Below, piece by piece: positions 7,945 to 17,856 of a stretch of DNA of 58,212 bases (position 1 is its first letter; each line of letters starts with the position of its first letter). This DNA is from CAYNWT01 sp964450955 (GTDB lineage Bacteria; Planctomycetota; Planctomycetia; Planctomycetales; Planctomycetaceae): NCBI GenBank assembly GCA_964450955.1, contig CAYVFI010000042.1, forward strand, positions 1-58,212, given 5' to 3'. Position numbers and translations under genes: made by a program. Under the pieces are notes generated by a model. The model was given only the letters and a program-made list of their open reading frames with translations, was not told the origin of the DNA and did no database searches.

Positions 7945-10422
7945 ATGAACGCATTACACGAAGACTTAGAGCCTTCTGGCCCTCCTATAAAACTGATCGT
8001 CATCGGCACCGTCTCCTTCCTTGTGGTGATGGCTGGTTTGTTCACCGCCGCGATTCTCATACCTGCCGAAGAAAAGCGGCCCGTCGCGCGCGAGGATGGA
8101 ACCAGGCGGATCGACTTGAAAGTTGGAGCCGGTGCACCAATCGCCGAGATCCGAACCGACTTGCCTCTTAGCTCGGAAGAGCAAATGGCCATTTGGAATG
8201 TCGAACACTTCGCATTCGAAATCGAGAAGCGATTCGGAGACGCGTTTGCCGCCGCGTTGAAGTCGCGTGATGCAGAGAAGCTGGCTGGCTTTTTTCTGAA
8301 CGACTACTCAGGCCCCGCACTGGATGTCGGGGAAGTAAAGGAACACAAGCACGGAGTCATACACGGGACAACTCGGCAGTACGTAGAAACCGACGGTTCG
8401 TCATCGGCACAGGATGTCGTCGGACTGCTTTTGGATTCAACCCGGAAGATGGAAACACTGGCGTCAGTGAGACTGCGTGTCTTGTCTCTGAAACGGAAGA
8501 CCGATTCCGAGTGGGAATCGCGGCTTGAATTGCATGCCTTAGGGAAAACGGAGTCTGGAAACTCAGGCGAGGTTAAGTCGACTCATGCCGTTCGGTTCGA
8601 AATTGAAGACGAAGCGACAATCGACAGCAACGCTTCCATCGCGCACTGGTCAGTCAATGACGAGATCGTGCAATTTGGAAACCCGGCCATGATGGAAGAA
8701 CTGGACGGGCTGAACCACAACATGGTTCTGCGACCTCTGGACAACTGGCGGAACCAGCGTCAAGGGCGCGGAACAACCATCAAACAGGAGGAAATTCCCG
8801 CACATCGCTTTCAAACAGCGGTCGGCGATTACGACGGGGATGGAGATCCGGACATCGCTGTTGTCGATGGTCGCAAACAGATTATTTTTCGAAACGACAA
8901 CGGCAAGTTCGCCTATGCAACGCGGCTGTTGGGTCTAAGAGGCGAAATGAATGCCAACGTCGCACCGGCGGTCGCGTGGTTCGATTTCGACAACAACGGC
9001 TACCTTGATCTTCTTTCAGGGCGAAACCTGCATCGAAATATCGACGGAAAAACAATGGAACAGGCCGCTTTGGTGGCTCTGTTTGCAAACCCCGGCGCGG
9101 CCTGCCCGTGTGACTTTGATTGCGACGGCCTTGTTGACTTGTTTGTTCCATTTGGAGCAAGTGCCGTATCGACATCATGGCTTGCGCCTGTGAAGGGTGT
9201 TCGGAATCAGTTGTGGCGGAACGTTGGTGACGGGAACTTTGAGGACGTCACGGAAACCGCAAATGTTTCCGGTGGCGAACGCGATTCGACGGGCGCGGTT
9301 TGGTTGTTCGTCAATGAAGACCACTACCCCGATCTGTTTGTCGTGAACGATCTCAGCGAGAGCCAGTTATTCATCAACAATGGAGACGGGACATTTAAGG
9401 ATGTTTCTGAGTCGATTCAGCCGACACGCACGACTGGATTCGCGGGTGGCGCGACGTCGGGTGATATCAACAACGACGGCCGTCCGGATCTCTACCTCTC
9501 AGGAATCTACTCGACCGCCGGTAACAGATTGCTAGAGCAGGTTTCGGAGGCCAGCTACGAGGACGCGGCGACCTATCGTCGGATGAAAGATCTGTGTTCA
9601 GGCAGCCGCCTGTATCAGTTGGGCGAAGACACAAATCTGGTCGATCTCACTGCCGCCGCTGGTGTCGGCGAGGTTGGATATTCGTGGGGTGCGGCCATGT
9701 TTGATATCGATAACGATGGATGGCTGGACATCTATGGAGCCTCCGGTTTTCGCAGTAGCAAGTTGAACGGGCCCGACATGGATACCTGCTATTGGCGACG
9801 AATCTTAAGTTCTCCCGATGGCAGAGAAGAAATGCTGCCAAACATTGGCAAGGTGGATGACGACGCGGGTGAATTCTGGGCAATGAACGATGATGTGACC
9901 AACATGCTGAAACTGAACGTCCACAGCTTCCAACGCAATCGGCTGTTCCTCAATAAAGCAGGAAATGGATTCATTGATGCGTCGTTTACGTCGGCTGTCG
10001 ATCTGGTTTCCGATTCGCGAGGTGCGATTCCGGCTGATTTTAACGGCGATGGAGCAGTGGACTTGTTGGTTGCGTCTGTGGGCGGCGGATCGTTGCGGCT
10101 GTTCCTGAATCAAACACCGCAGGGGCACCGAGTCAAAATTCGGCTCATCGGAACCACAAGCAACAAGTTTGGAATTGGTTCACGCGTTATCGCCAGAATC
10201 GGAGACCGTCAGGTTGTCAGAGATCTGTTTCCGACCGTTGGGTTCATGTCGAACGGTCCATCAGAAATCTGGATTGGCGCGGGGGACGCGGACACGATTG
10301 ATTCGCTGTCTGTGCGCTGGCCCACCGGAGAGACTCAGGAATTTGAAAACGTTCAGACCAATGAATCGATTGAGATTACCGAGGGCAGGCCGGAGATCAC
10401 GACAAAAGCGACGTTCAAGTAA
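7945..10422 (+). CDS. Membrane-anchored FG-GAP/UnbV repeat protein
   Basis: An 825-aa protein. The ATG at 7945 gives a short cytoplasmic start followed by one membrane segment (about 15-40), so the bulk lies outside the cytoplasm; a GTG at 7882 in frame is less likely. From about residue 300 there are at least six Ca-binding FG-GAP-type motifs (for example DYDGDGDPD, DFDNNGYLD, DFDCDGLVD, DINNDGRPD, DIDNDGWLD, DFNGDGAVD), making an integrin-like beta-propeller. The C-terminal 90 residues match the ASPIC/UnbV domain (GIGSRVIARIG, then VRWPTGETQ). Such proteins (CRTAC1-like) are abundant in planctomycetes and are thought to act in extracellular binding; the partner is unknown. Flanked by glnS (divergent) and a TauE-type exporter. 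Confidence 0.9.
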   Translation: MNALHEDLEPSGPPIKLIVIGTVSFLVVMAGLFTAAILIPAEEKRPVAREDGTRRIDLKVGAGAPIAEIRTDLPLSSEEQMAIWNVEHFAFEIEKRFGDAFAAALKSRDAEKLAGFFLNDYSGPALDVGEVKEHKHGVIHGTTRQYVETDGSSSAQDVVGLLLDSTRKMETLASVRLRVLSLKRKTDSEWESRLELHALGKTESGNSGEVKSTHAVRFEIEDEATIDSNASIAHWSVNDEIVQFGNPAMMEELDGLNHNMVLRPLDNWRNQRQGRGTTIKQEEIPAHRFQTAVGDYDGDGDPDIAVVDGRKQIIFRNDNGKFAYATRLLGLRGEMNANVAPAVAWFDFDNNGYLDLLSGRNLHRNIDGKTMEQAALVALFANPGAACPCDFDCDGLVDLFVPFGASAVSTSWLAPVKGVRNQLWRNVGDGNFEDVTETANVSGGERDSTGAVWLFVNEDHYPDLFVVNDLSESQLFINNGDGTFKDVSESIQPTRTTGFAGGATSGDINNDGRPDLYLSGIYSTAGNRLLEQVSEASYEDAATYRRMKDLCSGSRLYQLGEDTNLVDLTAAAGVGEVGYSWGAAMFDIDNDGWLDIYGASGFRSSKLNGPDMDTCYWRRILSSPDGREEMLPNIGKVDDDAGEFWAMNDDVTNMLKLNVHSFQRNRLFLNKAGNGFIDASFTSAVDLVSDSRGAIPADFNGDGAVDLLVASVGGGSLRLFLNQTPQGHRVKIRLIGTTSNKFGIGSRVIARIGDRQVVRDLFPTVGFMSNGPSEIWIGAGDADTIDSLSVRWPTGETQEFENVQTNESIEITEGRPEITTKATFK

Positions 10423-10493
10423 CCACGACTGACGCAGGTCAACTACAAAGCGTTTCTTCCCGCGGCAAGTCATCGCTGCACCAGGACGTTGCC

Positions 10494-11306
10494 ATGAACA
10501 CAATCTTGCTGGCCTTGTTCTGCGGGGGCCTGGTCGGCTTTTGCCTGGGCGCGTTGGGCGGCGGAGGAGGCATTCTTGTCTGGCCCGCGCTTGTGTTTGG
10601 TATTGGAACCAGCGGCACAGAAGCGTCGCTGCTGGCCAAGATTATTGTCGGAACCTGTGCAATGTTTGCCGCCGTGATGCATTGGCGCAGAGGAACCATA
10701 GACTTCAGAACGGGCCTGACAATGTCCGCTTTGGGCATGTTTGGCGCAGCCATCGGCGCGCGGTTTATTGGGTTCTCGGGCATGGATCCCGCCATCGCCG
10801 AACGCGCAATGTACGCTGTGCTGGCAGTGTTGATGCTGGTGGTGGCGGCGTTGATGTTTCGAAAAGGGCTACGAGGTCGCAAAGCCGAACACGGTCAGGC
10901 AACGCTGCCGACCCACGCGGCAGAAGAACGCATGCCTGAAGTTTCGCGGTGGATTCTGTTTATCCTGGCCAGCCTGAGCATCGGTTTTATTACCGGCTTC
11001 CTGGGCGTGGGCGGTGGATTCATGATTGTGCCGGTGCTGGTTCTTGTGTTCCAACTGCCAATGAAGGTCGCGGCCGGCACTTCACTTGTTGTCATCAGCC
11101 TGAACTGCGCGGTTGGGATCGCAGCAAGCACCAGCAGCGACGTCAGATGGGACGTTGCGATTCTGTTTGCCGTCAGTTCCATCGTGGCCAGTGCGATCGC
11201 AGTGCGTGTCGCGGATGGCTTGAAGCAATCGACACTGCAGATTGCGTTCTCAGGCCTCATCATCATGCTGGGCGCGATGATGGTTTGGAAGCTGTCTGTT
11301 GCATAG
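10494..11306 (+). CDS. Sulfite exporter TauE/SafE family membrane protein
   Basis: A 270-aa membrane protein with about eight hydrophobic segments in two homologous halves, each opening with a glycine-rich signature: GALGGGGGILVWPAL near the N-terminus and TGFLGVGGGFMIVPVLVL in the second half. This is the TauE/SafE family of anion exporters or permeases (sulfite, sulfoacetate and others). The substrate is not fixed by sequence. The start at 10494 opens the first membrane helix directly. A sulfotransferase gene lies 6 kb away, but no functional link is claimed. Confidence 0.93.
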   Translation: MNTILLALFCGGLVGFCLGALGGGGGILVWPALVFGIGTSGTEASLLAKIIVGTCAMFAAVMHWRRGTIDFRTGLTMSALGMFGAAIGARFIGFSGMDPAIAERAMYAVLAVLMLVVAALMFRKGLRGRKAEHGQATLPTHAAEERMPEVSRWILFILASLSIGFITGFLGVGGGFMIVPVLVLVFQLPMKVAAGTSLVVISLNCAVGIAASTSSDVRWDVAILFAVSSIVASAIAVRVADGLKQSTLQIAFSGLIIMLGAMMVWKLSVA

Positions 11307-11325
11307 CCCGGAGACGGATGCGGTT

Positions 11326-11988
11326 TCAGTCCTGATCGAAAATCGAAATGTCGTCGTCACCGTCGTCGTCGGTCTCAATCAGTCCGCTTAGCGAAGCGAT
11401 GTCCGGCTTTGGATCTTCGATGTCTGTAAGATCAATAATGGTCGGTTCCGGCAGGATGAGCCGTTGTCGCCGCGGCGCTGCGGGTTTCGGAACAGGTGGA
11501 ACCGTTAGCTGTGTTCGCCGTTGCGAAACAGTGACCACAGGTGCGTCCGGAATCTTTGGTGTATCTACAAAATGCGGAGCTTCCTTAACCGTGGGTACCT
11601 TTGGGGCCGGCATTGGTTTGGGCTCAGGTTGTTCTTCGCTGGAAAACGAAGGCAGCCGCGACTTGATGGCTCGAAGTGAATTCGACATCGCCTGCCGCAG
11701 GGTAGCGCGCGTTCGCTTCTTCCTGACGGGCGCAACTTTCTCAGACGGTTCCTGCAGTTCCTCAAATTCCACCGCGGCGTATTGACCGGGTCGAGCATCA
11801 GCGTAACCGGTCTGCCGCAACTGGACTCCAACAACCGCCATCATGATCGCGATGATCGACGCGCATAGCTGGTTCCGTCTGGTGTCCAGGAACTTTCGAA
11901 TCGCAACAATGCACTCCACAACCCAGCGGTAGAACCGCATTGGAGACGTCACCACGTATCGAATTGCATTGCCAATCGCTCGAAACAT
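11326..11988 (-). CDS. Hypothetical single-pass membrane protein with Pro-rich acidic tail
   Basis: A 220-aa protein of unknown function. The start at 11988 (MFRAIG) follows a GAGGGTG ribosome site; the longer reading upstream is Arg-rich, noncoding-looking sequence. A membrane segment lies at about 43-63 (CASIIAIMMAVVGV). The rest is a basic stretch (KKRTRATLR) followed by a Pro/Lys/Val-rich region and ends in a run of Asp (ETDDDGDDDISIFD). This looks like an anchored protein with a disordered outer or inner tail. Convergent with the TauE-type gene (19 bp between stops). No family recognised. Confidence 0.6.
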   Translation of the reverse strand: MFRAIGNAIRYVVTSPMRFYRWVVECIVAIRKFLDTRRNQLCASIIAIMMAVVGVQLRQTGYADARPGQYAAVEFEELQEPSEKVAPVRKKRTRATLRQAMSNSLRAIKSRLPSFSSEEQPEPKPMPAPKVPTVKEAPHFVDTPKIPDAPVVTVSQRRTQLTVPPVPKPAAPRRQRLILPEPTIIDLTDIEDPKPDIASLSGLIETDDDGDDDISIFDQD

Positions 11989-12356
11989 CGAAGCACCCTC
12001 ACCACATACCGCGCGCCAATGGGGCGCATCTTGTCTTTCATGGGATCGGAACCAGGCGTGGTAAACCTTGAGGATTAGTCCGGTTCTGCGGGGAAGCGGT
12101 CGGCTTCGCAGGTCCGGCCGTAGTTGCCCTGGTGAAAAGCCTGGCCGGTCATTCCGTCCGGACCTGGGAACACACAACCAGCGAGAACTGCCGCATTCCG
12201 AGTCACGGCGGGCTGGCCCGACCAACCGGGATTGTGCCCTTTCGCGACTTGTCCCTATAAAACCGCCGCCAGAACGAGGCACGGGTTCACCGTGCGCGCG
12301 TTGGTAGCGGGACACTGTTTGAATTTTGAGTTTGCATTCGCCACCGGAGGGAACCG
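11989..12356. other. 368-bp intergenic region between divergent genes
   Basis: Separates the starts of the divergent genes at 11988 (minus) and 12357 (plus), so it must hold both promoters. I see no convincing sigma-70 boxes and no RNA gene. Short GC-rich inverted segments occur around 12095-12165. The readable frames here are Arg-rich and look noncoding. Confidence 0.5.
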
Positions 12357-13214
12357 ATGTCGTCGCGTTCATGGAAGAAGCTGGACTGGAGCCGTAGAAG
12401 CACGCGAGCCACAGGCTTGTTGATTGCGTTCGCGATTGCGTCCATTATCTGGTCCGGGTGCCGTACCACGCCTGTGACAAATCGTCGGCAGATTCTTAAC
12501 CCACTGATTCCGGAATCGCGGGAAGTCGAAATGGGCGTCGCCGCCTACAACGATTTGCTTAAAGAAGAAACGATTTCACAGAACCAACGCTACCGGGAAA
12601 TGGTGGAACGCGTTGGTCGCCGAATCGCGGCTGTTGCGGAAAAACCGGACTATCAGTGGGAATTCAGAGTCATTCAATCTGCCCAACAAAACGCATTTGC
12701 GCTGCCGGGCGGGAAAGTCGCAATCCATGAGGGTATCCTTCCAATCTGCCTGAATGAGGCCGGCCTTGCGGTCGTTATGTCTCACGAGATCGCACACGCG
12801 ACGGCTCGACATGGAGGCGAACGGATGGCTCACAACTCAATTTCCAATGGCGTGAAGACCGCCATTGGAATGGTCACGCAGAATCAAAGTGAGAAAACCA
12901 GAGAGATTGTGCAAACGGTCTATGGAGTTGGTTCGAAGTACGGAGCCATCCTGCCGTTTAGTCGGAAGCACGAATCGGAAGCCGACCATATCGGACTCAT
13001 TTACATGGCCAGGGCCGGGTACGATCCCAGCGAGGCTCCGTTGTTCTGGGAACGCTTCGGCCAGGCCAGTCAGGGTGCGCCTGCCGAGTTCCTTTCTACT
13101 CATCCATCGCACGGGCGTCGGAGCGAAGAACTGCGGCAGTTGCTGCCGGAAGCGATGCAGCTATACCAGGCCGCGCCGCAGAAGTTCGGCAAGGGTGAGA
13201 TGCTGATTCAGTAA
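12357..13214 (+). CDS. M48 family metallopeptidase, lipoprotein
   Basis: A 285-aa zinc peptidase of the M48 (Ste24/HtpX/BepA-like) family. Start at 12357 is backed by a GGAGGGA site 6 nt upstream. The N-terminus is a lipoprotein signal: basic residues, a hydrophobic core and a lipobox ending at Cys35 (WSGC). HEIAH at 143-147 supplies two zinc ligands and the catalytic Glu; the third ligand is the Glu in ESEAD (about 207-211). It ends with a family-typical STHPSHGRR segment. Probably faces the periplasm and takes part in envelope protein quality control, like LoiP or BepA. A strong terminator follows 28 bp after the stop. Confidence 0.93.
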   Translation: MSSRSWKKLDWSRRSTRATGLLIAFAIASIIWSGCRTTPVTNRRQILNPLIPESREVEMGVAAYNDLLKEETISQNQRYREMVERVGRRIAAVAEKPDYQWEFRVIQSAQQNAFALPGGKVAIHEGILPICLNEAGLAVVMSHEIAHATARHGGERMAHNSISNGVKTAIGMVTQNQSEKTREIVQTVYGVGSKYGAILPFSRKHESEADHIGLIYMARAGYDPSEAPLFWERFGQASQGAPAEFLSTHPSHGRRSEELRQLLPEAMQLYQAAPQKFGKGEMLIQ

Positions 13215-13242
13215 AGTCAACTGGTTCCGTAAGACGCCAGCA

Positions 13243-13272
13243 GGGCCGACACCCAAAGTGTCGGCCCTTTTT
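13243..13272 (+). terminator. Intrinsic terminator after the M48 peptidase gene
   Basis: Perfect 10-bp GC-rich stem (13243-13252 with 13258-13267), 5-nt loop, followed directly by TTTTT. A textbook rho-independent terminator ending the plus-strand M48 gene. Confidence 0.9.
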
Positions 13273-13702
13273 CATGCGCGGTTGATGGAACGACAATCGG
13301 TGTAACCAGAACCCGCGAGTCGTGTTTTGCCGATCGCTTTCAACGTGTCCGGTGCATATTGCCGCAATCAACTTAGCAAACAGCGCCCGGCGCGAAAGTC
13401 GAATCTTTGCAGGCTCCGCCGTATGGACACGGATTCCTACCATTCGATATCTAGCCGCCAACACGTTCGACCTCTCTCCCCTTCGTCGCAACGTGACTGA
13501 CGTAAATCACACCCCAACGAGTAACCGAAAGTCAGACACGCGGCAGTGCCGTTAGTTAGACGGAACCAACTTGTTGAACCTTACGGGTTCTTCCAGTCAT
13601 TTCCGTTTCAACTGTCGGCTAAAGTTTAAAGGCTTTAACGGCCGAAGAGTTTCGAACCGGGACCGCACGCTTTGCCGGCGACGATCCGTCAGGGAGGATT
13701 GA
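13273..13702. other. 430-bp gene-free region upstream of the sigma factor gene
   Basis: No coding sequence, tRNA or recognised RNA. It contains the upstream region of the WhiG/FliA-type sigma gene, with a small hairpin (GAACC/GGTTC) near 13576-13590. An AGGGAGGA ribosome site lies just before the ATG at 13703. I see no clear promoter boxes. Confidence 0.5.
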
Positions 13703-14482
13703 ATGGCGATAACGAAAATCAGTGAAGACATTCTGCAGACCTGGCTTGATTTCAAGCAGGACCAGACCGACCAGTCTCTGCGAAACCGTCTCATCGAACG
13801 ATACTTTCCGCTTGTGAAATACAACGCGGAACGCGTTTGGGCGAAGTTGCCCGAGGGCGTCGATCTAAACGACCTCATCTCAGCAGGCGTCTTTGGTCTC
13901 ATGGATGCCATCGAAGCATTCGACCTTGAACGCGGCGTCAAGTTTGAGACCTACTGCGTGCCCCGAATTCGCGGAGCCATGCTGGACGAACTCCGAACGA
14001 TGGACTGGGTCCCGCGTTTGGTTCGCAGCAAGGCCAGCAAGCTGGAAGCGGCTCGCAAGAAGGTTGAAGCCGAAGTCGGACGTCCGCCAAAGGACGACGA
14101 GATTGCCGAACGGATGGATCTCAATCCGAAAGAGTTCGACAAACTCAAAGCCGACGCCAACGCTGTTGGCCTGGTGAGTCTGAACAAGAAGTGGTACGAG
14201 ACTGATAGCTATAAGGATGTTCGAGAAATCGACATTCTGCAGGACATCAAGGGTGAAGACCCAACGACATGCATTCAGAAGCTCGATCTGATGAAGCTTG
14301 TCACCAAGGGCCTGAACCGCAACGAACGCCTCATCATCATCCTCTACTACTATGAGGAACTGACGATGAAGGAAATCGGTTCCACGCTTGGCCTTTCTGA
14401 GTCACGTGTCAGCCAGATGCACTCCAGCATCGTCGGCCGCCTAAAGACTCAGTTCCGCCGCCGACGCCCCGAATTCGACTAG
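13703..14482 (+). CDS. RNA polymerase sigma factor, FliA/WhiG (sigma-28) family
   Basis: A 259-aa sigma-70 group 3 factor. Region 2 spans about 28-100 (ERYFPLVKYNAERVW, then DLISAGVFGLMDAIEAFD and FETYCVPRIRGAMLDELR, the FliA/WhiG-type RIRGAMLDELR). Region 3 at about 105-160 and region 4 at about 200-255, with the HTH LTMKEIGSTLGLSESRVSQ. A GGGAGGA site 8 nt upstream fixes the start. FliA-type factors usually drive flagellar and motility genes; no flagellar gene or anti-sigma factor is nearby, so the regulon here is unknown. Its TAG stop runs directly into a REP-like repeat, and a terminator follows at 14582-14607. Confidence 0.95.
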   Translation: MAITKISEDILQTWLDFKQDQTDQSLRNRLIERYFPLVKYNAERVWAKLPEGVDLNDLISAGVFGLMDAIEAFDLERGVKFETYCVPRIRGAMLDELRTMDWVPRLVRSKASKLEAARKKVEAEVGRPPKDDEIAERMDLNPKEFDKLKADANAVGLVSLNKKWYETDSYKDVREIDILQDIKGEDPTTCIQKLDLMKLVTKGLNRNERLIIILYYYEELTMKEIGSTLGLSESRVSQMHSSIVGRLKTQFRRRRPEFD

Positions 14483-14483
14483 G

Positions 14484-14513
14484 AAGCGTTCCGCTTCACC
14501 GGTATCCGGTTGG
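14484..14513 (+). repeat. 30-bp REP-like repeat, copy 2, abutting a stop codon
   Basis: Identical over 30 bp to the reverse strand of 275-304. It starts one base after the TAG stop of the sigma factor gene. Contains an AAGCG/CGCTT hairpin and a CCGG-TAT-CCGG half. Confidence 0.75.
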
Positions 14514-14581
14514 GATGGTGACCCACGTTGGTGGGTCCGTCTCCGGTTGGATGCGGCAGGTGAAGGAAGTTTTGAACAGCG

Positions 14582-14607
14582 AAAGCCTCGCATTTGCGAG
14601 GCTTTTT
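14582..14607 (+). terminator. Intrinsic terminator after the sigma factor gene
   Basis: Stem AAAGCCTCGC paired with GCGAGGCTTT around a 4-nt loop, followed by a T-run to 14607. About 100 bp after the sigma gene stop. Fold seen directly. Confidence 0.88.
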
Positions 14608-14757
14608 CTATGCGCGAGTTCGATCCGCCGACACCAGCAAGTGCGGAATCCGCAGGGGAATACATATGCGACCAGTTTCCCGCGTACGCATTGAACCGAC
14701 TCGGACGAAGCCGCATGATGAGGGCATCTGATCGCGTGTTCCAAACTGAGGCTGCGA

Positions 14758-17730
14758 ATGTTTCGTTGTGCTGCGTTGTTGCTGCTGGTTGTCGGTTCGC
14801 TTTCTGCCCAGGACACACAGCAGGGCGCTTCACCGTTAAGTCCCGCGGAATCGGCGAAGCAATTCGACGTTGCTGATGGGTTGCGGTTCGAACAGGTTCT
14901 GGCCGAACCGGATGTGCGGCAACCGCTGTCGATGAAGTTTGACGAACGCGGCCGATTGTGGGTCATGGAATACGTGCAGTACCCGTATCCCGCGGGGCTA
15001 AAGATGGTTAGTCGCGACAGCTACTGGCGAGCCGTCTACGACAAGCAGCCCATCGCGCCGCCGAATCATGAGCGTGGATCGGACCGGATTAGCATCCATG
15101 AGGACTCGACGGGTGACGGACAGTTTGACAAGCATTCGGTGTTTCTTGAGGGAACCAGCATCACGACGTCGTTTGCGTTCGATCGCGACGGTGTGTGGGT
15201 TTTGAATCCGCCGTATCTGTTGTTTTACCCCGACGTTAACAAAGACGATGTTCCCGACGCGGATCCGATTGTGCACCTGGCAGGGTTCGGCATCGAAGAC
15301 ACACATTCGTGTGCGAATAGTTTGACATGGGGACCGGATGGCTGGCTGTACGGGGCTCAGGGAAGCACTGTCAGCGGGCGGATTGTTCGGCCTGGCATCG
15401 ATACGCAGCCGACGACTTCGATGGGGCAATTGATTTGGCGATACCACCCGCCAAGTCGTCGGTATGAGATTTTTGCTGAAGGCGGTGGCAATGCGTTTGG
15501 TGTGGAGTTCGATTCGAAAGGCCGCGTGTTTTCCGGACACAACGGCGGCAACACGCGCGGTTTTCATTACGTTCAGGGCGGATACTTTCAAAAGGGATTC
15601 TCCAAGCACGGGCCGCTGTCGAACCCGTATGCGTTTGGGTACTTCGGTTGGATGGCCAGTGAAAACGTACCGCGGTTTACTCACGATTTCGTGATCTACG
15701 AGGGGGCGTCATTGGCTGACGAATACCATGGCCGGCTGTTTGGAATCGGACCGCTGCAAAGTCACCTGGTGATGACCGACCTTGTTGGGGACGGTTCGAC
15801 GTTTAAGACGAAGGAGCTTGGTCATCCGGTCCAAAGCAAGGACGAACGGTTCCGCCCGGTTGAGATTACTCACGGGCCTGACGGTGCCATTTATGTTGCC
15901 GATTTTTATGAACAGCAGATTAGCCACCGGCAGCACTTCGATGGCCAGATAGAAAAAGACACCGGCCGCATCTATCGCCTACAGTCAACTGAAAAGAAAC
16001 CGTTGGCTTTGTTTGACCTGCGAAGCAAAACAACTGCAGAGCTTGTCGACGTGTTGAAACACAGGAATCGCTGGTTCAGACACACGGCGATCCGCGTCCT
16101 TGGCGAACGTCGCGATCGCAGCGTGGTTCCTAAACTGCTGGACTTGATTCGAACACATGAAGGCCAACTTGCGCTGGACGCATTATTCGCTTTGAACCAG
16201 ATCAGTGGGCTTGATAATTCGCTGATTGGCGAACTCCTGCAGCATCGGAATCCGTACGTGCGGGCGTGGACGGTGCGACTGGCTTGCGATGGTGGAGCGG
16301 AAGTTTCGTCAGGCATCGCGGCGGCACTTTCAGATTTGTCGAACCGAGAAAATCATGTTGAGGTTCGCAGTCAGCTGGCTTGTTCGGCCCGGCGGCTACC
16401 GGCCGAGCAGGCGTTCCCAATCATTGTCGGCCTGACTTCACACCCCAGCGATGTCAACGACCCGCACATCCCGCTGTTGTTGTGGTGGGCCATTGAATCA
16501 AAGGCTGAGACCTCACACGATGAAATCGTAAGCATGTTTGAGGACGCCGCGTTTCGAGCCCGCCCAATCGTACGACGACACCTGCTAAATCGGACCATGC
16601 GGCGATATGCCAGATCAGGAAAGCGCCGCGATTTACTGACCGCCGCGCGGTTGTTTGCAGCGGGGTCAGATTCAGCGTCTTCAGCGGAACTCATGAAAGG
16701 GTTTGAGAAAGCCTACGAGGGTCGGCGACTCTCGGACCTGCCCGCACAGCTTGTCAGTGCTCTGGCCAAAGCGGGCGGCGGTTCGGAAGTATTGAAGGTC
16801 AGGCAAAGAAAATCCGATGCTATCGTGAAAGCGTTGGCGGTTCTTGGTGATGAAAAGGCCGACGTAAATCTGCGATCACAATTTGTCGATGCGTTTCGCG
16901 ACCTGAAGTACGAACCGGCGATTCCGGTTCTGCTGAAGGTCGCCACCTCATCCAACAACCAACCGCTTCAAAGCGCGGCGCTGGCGGCGATGCAGACGTT
17001 CTCCGGAACGGAAGTGGGGAACTCGGTTCTGGATGCTTACTCGATGATGCCGGCCGATGTCCGGCAGGTGGCTCAAACTCTGCTGTCCAGTCGATCAAGC
17101 TGGGCAAAACAATTTCTATCAGCTGTGGAAGCCAACAGAATTCCGCGTGATCAGGTCACTCAGGATACTGTCTGGCGGCTGCAGTCGATTCAGGACGAAC
17201 AGCTATCAAAGCAGGTTAAGAAAATCTGGGGCGACGTCCGGGGTGCGACTTCGGCTGAATTGAAACAGCTGGTGGCTGAGTACGAAGTGGCCATCAAAGA
17301 AGATAGGGGCGACCCCTACGCGGGAAAGAAGCTGTTTACCGCGACCTGCGCGAAGTGCCACAAGTTGTTTGATTCGGGTGGGAACATTGGTCCTGAACTC
17401 ACAAGTTACAAACGCGACGACCTGACACGCATGCTGCTAAACGTTGCGGATCCGAGTGCCGAGATTCGGGAGGGCTATGAGACGTGGTTGGCGATCACTG
17501 AGGATGGCCGCACGGTGACTGGGTTCAAGATCGACGAAGACGACGAAATCGTGGCGCTACGCGGAGCCGATGGTGTGCGGGTTTCGTTACCGAAAGACGA
17601 ACTGGAAGAGTTGGTTCGCCAACCGGTTTCGATCATGCCGACCGGATTGCTGGACAAGATGAACGACCAGCAAAAACGCGATTTGTTCGCGTATCTGCGG
17701 AGTTCACAGCCGTTGAATAACAAGCCATAG
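14758..17730 (+). CDS. PVC-type dehydrogenase with HEAT repeats and cytochrome c domain
   Basis: A 990-aa secreted protein. Signal peptide at 1-18 (LLLLVVGSLSAQ). Residues about 45-420 form a six-bladed propeller like the soluble quinoprotein (PQQ-type) glucose dehydrogenase family, with markers FDERGRLWVMEY, GLTYGPDGWLYG-like segments and HGPDGAIYVADFYE. Residues about 430-830 are helical HEAT-type repeats. The C-terminus holds one c-type haem site, CAKCH at 864-868, in a cytochrome c domain with a distal MPTGLLD segment holding the likely axial Met. This three-part layout is the PVC-type haem-binding protein family (membrane-bound dehydrogenase-like) abundant in planctomycetes. A sugar or alcohol oxidation role outside the membrane is inferred. 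Monocistronic by context. Confidence 0.9.
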   Translation: MFRCAALLLLVVGSLSAQDTQQGASPLSPAESAKQFDVADGLRFEQVLAEPDVRQPLSMKFDERGRLWVMEYVQYPYPAGLKMVSRDSYWRAVYDKQPIAPPNHERGSDRISIHEDSTGDGQFDKHSVFLEGTSITTSFAFDRDGVWVLNPPYLLFYPDVNKDDVPDADPIVHLAGFGIEDTHSCANSLTWGPDGWLYGAQGSTVSGRIVRPGIDTQPTTSMGQLIWRYHPPSRRYEIFAEGGGNAFGVEFDSKGRVFSGHNGGNTRGFHYVQGGYFQKGFSKHGPLSNPYAFGYFGWMASENVPRFTHDFVIYEGASLADEYHGRLFGIGPLQSHLVMTDLVGDGSTFKTKELGHPVQSKDERFRPVEITHGPDGAIYVADFYEQQISHRQHFDGQIEKDTGRIYRLQSTEKKPLALFDLRSKTTAELVDVLKHRNRWFRHTAIRVLGERRDRSVVPKLLDLIRTHEGQLALDALFALNQISGLDNSLIGELLQHRNPYVRAWTVRLACDGGAEVSSGIAAALSDLSNRENHVEVRSQLACSARRLPAEQAFPIIVGLTSHPSDVNDPHIPLLLWWAIESKAETSHDEIVSMFEDAAFRARPIVRRHLLNRTMRRYARSGKRRDLLTAARLFAAGSDSASSAELMKGFEKAYEGRRLSDLPAQLVSALAKAGGGSEVLKVRQRKSDAIVKALAVLGDEKADVNLRSQFVDAFRDLKYEPAIPVLLKVATSSNNQPLQSAALAAMQTFSGTEVGNSVLDAYSMMPADVRQVAQTLLSSRSSWAKQFLSAVEANRIPRDQVTQDTVWRLQSIQDEQLSKQVKKIWGDVRGATSAELKQLVAEYEVAIKEDRGDPYAGKKLFTATCAKCHKLFDSGGNIGPELTSYKRDDLTRMLLNVADPSAEIREGYETWLAITEDGRTVTGFKIDEDDEIVALRGADGVRVSLPKDELEELVRQPVSIMPTGLLDKMNDQQKRDLFAYLRSSQPLNNKP

Positions 17731-17811
17731 ATGGGCGGATCCCAGAGGCGTTGCCTGTGCGGGTGGCGATGCGCCCGGCTTGCTTGCGATGCATGGTGGC
17801 TGTGTTGAACC

Positions 17812-17839
17812 TACCGGCGGCTAGCGCCGTGCCGCTCAC
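17812..17839. repeat. REP-like element (CGGCG-GCTAG-CGCCG type)
   Basis: A short element with a CGGCG/CGCCG hairpin followed by a GTGCCGCTCA tail, lying between the converging PVC-dehydrogenase and rseP genes. It resembles a short intergenic repeat that I recall as frequent in planctomycete genomes; only one copy is seen in this window, so repeat status rests on recollection. Confidence 0.4.
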
Positions 17840-17856
17840 AGGCGACATTCGTTTCT